64,000 nt of DNA from NCBI RefSeq assembly GCF_017377855.1, contig NZ_JAFREP010000025.1, positions 113,179 to 177,178 on the forward strand. Reading direction: 5' to 3'. Position numbers and translations under genes: made by a program. This DNA is from Acanthopleuribacter pedis. Its GTDB lineage: Bacteria > Acidobacteriota > Holophagae > Acanthopleuribacterales > Acanthopleuribacteraceae. Positions 60,381-64,000 of this stretch are shown in pieces (positions within the stretch are counted from its first letter, which is position 1; each line of letters opens with the position of its first letter). The notes under the pieces are model-generated. The model saw only the letters and a list, made by a program, of their open reading frames with translations, was not told where the DNA came from and made no database searches.

Positions 60381-60450
60381 ACTTACGGGGAGCGCTACGC
60401 GTTAGAGTGCAGCGTTCCCAGTCTTTTACACAAGACTTTCGCCCGTAAGT
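60381..60450 (+). ncRNA. Three-way-junction structure downstream of rlmKL
   Basis: The outer stem ACTTACGGG (60381-60389) pairs perfectly with CCCGTAAGT (60442-60450). Inside are two hairpins: GAGCGCT / AGCGTTC (60390-60396 with 60411-60417) and AGTCTT / AAGACT (60420-60425 with 60432-60437). The sequence after it is GGTCCTTTTCTTTT. It could be a complex terminator for rlmKL, a processed 3' structure, or an independent structured RNA. The strand is inferred from the T-rich tail. Confidence 0.45.
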
Positions 60451-60462
60451 GGTCCTTTTCTT

Positions 60463-61410
60463 TTATTGAGAGAAATCTTCGGGGTTGTAAAGCTCAATTT
60501 GATCATTTGACCTTATAAGGGTTATTGCGTTTTTCTTTGGGAAGAAGCGCATTTTTCTTATTGGGTCACCCATATTAATTTTGGTGACCACGCTGTGATT
60601 TTTTGGATCATACCGAAGGATATAAGACGGGTATTGATCCTCCTGCGCGCCTAAAACGGACATCCACACTAATTGATCAGGTCCAGTGAACATATTGTTA
60701 ATAGAAAGCGCTGCCGGCATGCCTGCTTTCTGAATCGAAAAGATGTGATCTTTGCTATCCCAGACATCCGAGACTTGTGCTAAGTTACTAGTGAATTTAC
60801 CATGTTGGAAAGGAATATCTAACGAAATAATGTCACCAAGCCAAGTCATTCCTATCATTATTCCGTCTTGGTGGTTTGTGCTCAGAGAAGCTAGCCAAAG
60901 CGTCTCGAGTTTTTTGTTTGGCACTTGAATAAAGTTGGTGTCTTTGATGCCAAAACTGTGTTGTGTGCTCATTGTTTTAGGGTCTAAAATCCAAAATAAC
61001 CCATCTAGCGCGATAGGGGCCGCGACGATTAGGTTATGATATTGATACAGATTGCTTGGAGAGGAATTTAAGCGTATTGCTTTGAGGTATATGCCTTCTA
61101 GGGTAAAAATGAGCAGCGATGAGGCAACAGAATCGCACACCCAAAGATGATCATCAAATACAGCTATTTCAGATGCTCCTTGGGATTCACCGGGGGCTTG
61201 TCCCCTTCCGCTAAATTTTTTCAAAAAACTTCCAGACTCACTGAAAGATCGCAGGGAGGAATCATCCTTGTCTAGGGTGAAAAATCGACCTTCGGTTATG
61301 GCAACGTCTAGCGGCCGATGCCAAGACATTTCAGAATCAAGGTTGAACACCTTTTGAGGCACTGGAATAGAGGAAGGGGTCATTAACATAAGGAAGAGTA
61401 AAGCAATCAT
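60463..61410 (-). CDS. Secreted 6-bladed beta-propeller-like protein
   Basis: The ATG at 61410 (315 aa) is chosen because GGAG lies seven bases upstream; an ATG six bases earlier would be too close. The N-terminus (MIALLFLMLMTPSSIPVPQ) looks like a signal peptide. The remainder is repeated beta-blade sequence: HRPLDVAITEGRFFTLDKDDSSLRSFSESGSFLKKFSGRG, ASEIAVFDDHLWVCDSVASSLLIFTLEG and YILRYDPKNHSVVTKINMG, with the G-R/K-G-x-x-P-G-E element typical of 6-bladed propeller/NHL-like proteins. It is the last gene of a minus-strand cassette behind two small secreted peptides. Base composition is AT-richer than in the preceding genes. Confidence 0.7.
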   Translation of the reverse strand: MIALLFLMLMTPSSIPVPQKVFNLDSEMSWHRPLDVAITEGRFFTLDKDDSSLRSFSESGSFLKKFSGRGQAPGESQGASEIAVFDDHLWVCDSVASSLLIFTLEGIYLKAIRLNSSPSNLYQYHNLIVAAPIALDGLFWILDPKTMSTQHSFGIKDTNFIQVPNKKLETLWLASLSTNHQDGIMIGMTWLGDIISLDIPFQHGKFTSNLAQVSDVWDSKDHIFSIQKAGMPAALSINNMFTGPDQLVWMSVLGAQEDQYPSYILRYDPKNHSVVTKINMGDPIRKMRFFPKKNAITLIRSNDQIELYNPEDFSQ

Positions 61411-61426
61411 GTCCATTCTCCGTAAG

Positions 61427-61458
61427 AAGGCAGAGGTGCAAAAATGCACCTCTGCCTT
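61427..61458 (-). promoter_or_regulatory. Perfect intercistronic hairpin before the propeller gene
   Basis: AAGGCAGAGGTGCA, loop of four T (minus strand), TGCACCTCTGCCTT: a 14-bp perfect stem ending about 16 bases before the propeller start codon and just ahead of its GGAG. No U tract follows on the minus strand, so it is probably an mRNA-protecting or attenuating element that lets the upstream peptide genes accumulate more message. Confidence 0.6.
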
Positions 61459-61500
61459 GCGCCAATAAATATTGGGTGGTTGATTAGTTTGAGATTACAG

Positions 61501-61659
61501 TCATTTTCCCAGGCAAATCTTCAGAAAATGAATGATGACTTCATCAGAAGCACCATTATCTCTTAAGAGTTGGATGACGTCGATGCAATCAGCTTGAAGA
61601 CCTGCGACCGCAACAACTGAAGCAAGAATTAATCCAATGATCATCTTTTTGAATTTCAT
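61501..61659 (-). CDS. Small secreted two-cysteine peptide
   Basis: This 52-aa product has GGAG six bases before its ATG. A classical signal peptide (MKFKKMIIGLILASVVAVAG) with likely cleavage after LQA leaves a mature peptide of about 29 residues starting D-C. It has cysteines only at positions 25 and 49, bracketing an amphipathic helix (VIQLLRDNGASDEVIIHFLK). One intramolecular disulfide could make a cyclic helix or hairpin. No family was recognised. It lies 23 bp after the four-cysteine peptide gene and 90 bp before the propeller gene, same strand. Confidence 0.7.
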   Translation of the reverse strand: MKFKKMIIGLILASVVAVAGLQADCIDVIQLLRDNGASDEVIIHFLKICLGK

Positions 61660-61682
61660 TACACACTCCAAAAGGTTTTGTA

Positions 61683-61832
61683 CTAGGGATTGATGCAAGC
61701 AACGTAGAGCATAATGCAAATACGATTGCCGCCCATGCGTGAGCATTCGTTGTAAACTGCTAAGCAATCTTTTGCATTTGCAACAGGGGCCAAGGCGACC
61801 AAGGAAAACATGATTAATGCGAATTTTTTCAT
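61683..61832 (-). CDS. Small secreted four-cysteine peptide
   Basis: This 49-aa product has GGAG nine bases before its ATG. Signal peptide MKKFALIMFSLVALAPVANA with cleavage after A20. The mature 29 residues begin K-D-C and have cysteines at 23, 30, 39 and 46, a symmetric C-x6-C-x8-C-x6-C pattern with a GGN turn between the pairs. That suggests a disulfide-stapled helical hairpin. It is the first gene of the peptide-peptide-propeller cassette. Possible roles: secreted signal, toxin or bacteriocin-like peptide, or ligand of the propeller protein. None is proven. Confidence 0.7.
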   Translation of the reverse strand: MKKFALIMFSLVALAPVANAKDCLAVYNECSRMGGNRICIMLYVACINP

Positions 61833-62083
61833 GAGAGAATTCTCCTGATACGTTTTATAGTGTGCAAAACACACAGTTGGGGTGGAGGGTTAAGGCAAGG
61901 CGATGAAGTTTAAGGTGAAAGGTTGCGAATTACGGATTGTAGCAGAATTTATAAGTTTTTCTGTTGATTAATTTTACGGTTTTTCTGGAGTGGGAATGAA
62001 TTTCCGTAAAGGCGGATTTTGGCGCAGGGATGCCCCGGTGGCTGCGCTGAGGTTGGCGTTTAGGACACCTATGGTTAATGGGC
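61833..62083. promoter_or_regulatory. Probable promoter region of the peptide cassette
   Basis: This 251-bp AT-rich gap lies upstream of the first peptide gene on the minus strand. The minus strand shows TTTTGCACACTATAAAACG about 20-40 bases before that start; TATAAA is a plausible -10 box, with only a weak -35. Nothing coding was seen. Confidence 0.4.
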
Positions 62084-63083
62084 TTATTGATAAACTTCAA
62101 AGACCATGGCGGTGATGTCATCCGTTGATCTCGCCAAAAGAGCTGCTTGAACAAGGTTTTTTGCTGCATCTTCTACCGATCTTTGGGTGTTCTTTCGTAG
62201 AATCTTTTGGATTTGATTTTGCGTCAAAGCGCCGTGAAGCCCGTCGGAGCAAAGGAGAAAGATATCTCCACGTGAGAGTGAAGCCACGCCACTCTGGGGA
62301 GAAAGGCGGTTCTTTTTGATTCCTAAATACTGGATTAATGCTCCGGTGTACTTCTGTGAGTTGACGTCAGGCGGAAAGATGATCGTTGTCTCAGCAGGGT
62401 TAAACCTAAGAAGCGCGATAACTCGCGGTGATTTTAGCTAAACCTCTGGGCTGCAACGGTCTGTGAAAATGCTCACCGCACCCAATGGGTGCGCTTCCGC
62501 ATTTCCCAAACCATTTCGCTCCAGATCTTTAGCCAAAATCCCTCGCTCTTATCGCGCTTCTTAGGTTAAAGGCGTGGTCGATGGTTAACTGAGAAAACGC
62601 ATCATCTTTTAAATGGTACAGTCGGGTATCTCCCGCGTGGATAAAATACAACGAGGATTGAGCAAGCCCAACCGCGGTCAAAGTGCTACCCATGTCGGCC
62701 ATACCTTTAGTGTTTTTTGATAGCTCTGTGATTTTTACATCAGTTGTGTAAATGGCCTTCTTTAAGATGTTCTCCAGCAAAGGATTTTCTTTAAAACCGT
62801 CACCCCACCGCGAAGGCCATACCCAATCACCTCGGTATATCGCTTGGGAAAGTGTGTCCTCAAGGATGCGGATTGCGTTTCGTGAAGCAAACGCGCCTCC
62901 ATGATGACCACCCATGCCGTCGGCGACCGCGGCATAAAATACCCCATTAGCCGCATCAGTCCGCGAAACCAGATGGGCATCTTCGATTGTTTCCCGGTTG
63001 GTGCCTCTTTTTTCGCAAACGTACCAGCGAATTTTTAGAGCCTCGTCCTTCTTTGCTTTTTTGTGAAACCATGCGAAAACCAT
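62084..63083 (-). pseudogene. PP2C-type Ser/Thr phosphatase split by a family B element
   Basis: The N-terminal part (to 62567) has PP2C motifs NRETIEDAHLV, FYAAVADGMGGHHGG, MADMGSTLTAVGL and YFIHAGDTRLYHL. It then runs through LTIDHAF into the mobile element and stops after N-L-R-S-A-I-R-A-R-D-F-G. The C-terminal part downstream carries LSRGDIFLLCSDGLHGAL and STDDITAMVFEV (the remaining metal-binding aspartates) and stops at 62084. Deleting the 163-bp element plus one 3-bp duplication gives 834 bp, an in-frame 277-aa phosphatase reading DHAFNPAETT across the join. As it stands the product lacks the C-terminal metal ligands and should be inactive. The ATG has AAGGTG upstream. Confidence 0.9.
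62404..62566. mobile_element. Family B MITE-like element, copy 5 (inside PP2C gene)
   Basis: This 163-bp element has perfect terminal inverted repeats beginning ACCTAAGAAGCGCGATAA and is flanked on both sides by TAA (62401-62403 and 62567-62569), a 3-bp target duplication. It is inverted relative to the other full copies. The clean insertion in a coding frame and perfect ends point to recent movement by a transposase encoded elsewhere. Confidence 0.93.
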
Positions 63084-63102
63084 TCTGCACCTTATAAAAA
63101 AA

Positions 63103-63387
63103 TTAAAAAGAGGCCGGCCCGCCCTGTCTCATCAGACTGAGTCCGGCAATGGTTGAAGACCGGAGAATTCTCGTGCCTGGGTCAGGTTCGGGCCAACCGA
63201 TATGGCCGGCGCCGGCCAGGGAAACACCAGCTTCCCGCGTGGCGGTCTGCGATAGGTCGAAGGGGTTTAGGTTGTTGCCCGAAAAAACCACCGCGAGCGA
63301 TAAAGGCTCATGTCGCGCCACGAGATAGATTAAAAACTCAATGACTCTCTGTGTAAAGTTGGCAGCACGATGCTTGGGTAAGCTCAA
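63103..63387 (-). CDS. Possible hypothetical protein upstream of the PP2C gene
   Basis: A 94-codon frame starting TTG ends 19 bp before the PP2C start. It has a hydrophobic patch (VIEFLIYLVARHEPLSLAVVFSG) and a Gly/Pro-rich tail. No ribosome site is evident. A TTGACA-like box with TAGATT overlaps the proposed start, so the region may instead be the PP2C promoter and leader. Confidence 0.3.
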   Translation of the reverse strand: MSLPKHRAANFTQRVIEFLIYLVARHEPLSLAVVFSGNNLNPFDLSQTATREAGVSLAGAGHIGWPEPDPGTRILRSSTIAGLSLMRQGGPASF

Positions 63388-63556
63388 TCTATCCAGAAGT
63401 TTGAAATGTCAAGACTAGCTTCTGTAAGAGGGAGAAAAAAAAGCGCACCATGAAAAGACGAAAGTGCTAAAATCACATGTCCTTAAATCAATTGGAAGCA
63501 GCCGAGGGTACCAAGAAAAGTCCTATTCTTGTGGCTGCTTAAGACAAGGTGTTGGG

Positions 63557-63910
63557 ATGAGATTTATTTGGGTTATTCTCCTCTGTCCTTTCTTTCTGGC
63601 GCAAAATGCTACCGAAAAAATTGACGCATACAACCATGGATTAAAAATACTCGACACAGAGGGAATTGCAAAGGCGCAGGAATTTTTCCTCCAATGCCAT
63701 CAAAATACCGGCGATAAGATGTGTTATTTTGGCTTGGTATACACACTGTTTGAGAATTACGAAAACCATAAGACCCTCAAAATGATTGAGATAATGAAAG
63801 CCACTGGTGATCATGATGACCTTTACTTTGGTCACCTTTATAATTTGGAAGGCCAGGCACTGAACCGTACTCGCAATGCCGTTAAGTTAAGAGAGAAAAT
63901 TACAGATTAA
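63557..63910 (+). CDS. Small secreted TPR-like protein
   Basis: The ATG at 63557 (117 aa) is preferred because AAGGTG lies five bases upstream and a signal peptide follows directly (MRFIWVILLCPFFLAQN). The mature part is helical with a tetratricopeptide-like pattern (AYNHGLKILDTEGIAKAQEFFLQC, MCYFGLVYTLFENYENHKTLKMIEIMKA, LYFGHLYNLEGQALN). Only two to three helix pairs are present, so it may be a truncated member of a longer TPR family. The function is unknown. Composition is AT-rich, like the rest of this end of the window. Confidence 0.6.
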   Translation: MRFIWVILLCPFFLAQNATEKIDAYNHGLKILDTEGIAKAQEFFLQCHQNTGDKMCYFGLVYTLFENYENHKTLKMIEIMKATGDHDDLYFGHLYNLEGQALNRTRNAVKLREKITD

Positions 63911-63948
63911 CCTGTTTGTAACTAAGTATTTATGGTAAAATTGCGGCA

Positions 63949-64000
63949 TGAGACATGCTCTGGCGGGCTTGATTGATAAGCCCACCGAAATTTATTCTCA
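63949..64000 (+). CDS. Possible start of a further gene (cut by window end)
   Basis: An ATG at 63949 opens a frame (MRHALAGLIDKPTEIYS) that runs off the window. The upstream sequence has TATGGTAAAAT but no clear ribosome site. Support is minimal. Confidence 0.2.

Overview
The window looks like a chromosomal segment of a moderately GC-rich, Gram-negative, predatory- or marine-type Acidobacteriota. The closest fit I can suggest is the Holophagae/Acanthopleuribacteraceae side of the phylum. This is inferred from gene content: a VWA protein of the acidobacterial VWFA-related type, a TonB-dependent receptor with a carboxypeptidase-regulatory N-domain, two very large periplasmic-propeller hybrid histidine kinases, many secreted multi-domain proteins (PA14, PKD, PPC, B-lectin) and a Hanks-type Ser/Thr kinase. 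No rRNA, tRNA, CRISPR array, integrase or transposase gene was recognised.

Layout. 1-1.7 kb: C-terminally cut secreted beta-propeller/B-lectin protein. 2.6-9.0 kb: Hsp70-like ATPase, metallophosphoesterase plus HAD hydrolase (overlapping pair) and a CPA2 K+/H+ antiporter. 9.3-15.5 kb: giant secreted Ig-like protein, secreted thioredoxin, cysteine-less thioredoxin-fold protein and rsgA. 15.7-27.8 kb: signalling block with a 1786-aa hybrid kinase, cytidylate-kinase-like protein, M20 peptidase, response-regulator/kinase, stand-alone CheB-type methylesterase and Ser/Thr kinase. 27.9-39.8 kb: envelope and secreted block with esterase, PA14/SGNH protein, VWA protein, TonB receptor and metzincin protease. 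41.3-48.4 kb: second giant hybrid kinase, cNMP-binding protein and RecA-like ATPase. 49.1-60.4 kb: Ca2+/Na+ antiporter, TrmH-type methyltransferase, M16 protease, OleD-like reductase, then a compact ParA / DUF697-like / solute-binding protein / rlmKL run. 60.4-64 kb: more AT-rich accessory stretch with a 6-bladed propeller protein preceded by two tiny secreted cysteine peptides, a PP2C phosphatase gene split by a small mobile element, and a short secreted TPR-like protein.

Two families of short, terminally inverted, protein-less repeats punctuate the window. Family A is about 200 bp with three copies. Family B is about 150-178 bp, with five full copies plus two remnants. The family B copy at 62404-62566 interrupts the PP2C gene. 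Removing it with one copy of its 3-bp target duplication restores a 277-codon frame, so it is a mobile MITE-like element.

The most interesting candidates are the active-looking family B element, the cassette of two secreted Cys peptides plus propeller with an intercistronic hairpin, a three-way-junction RNA-like structure after rlmKL, a heavily structured intergenic region near 47.5 kb, and a shared H-N-(I/M)-G-N kinase module in three separate sensor proteins. All functions are read from motifs; no database search was available.
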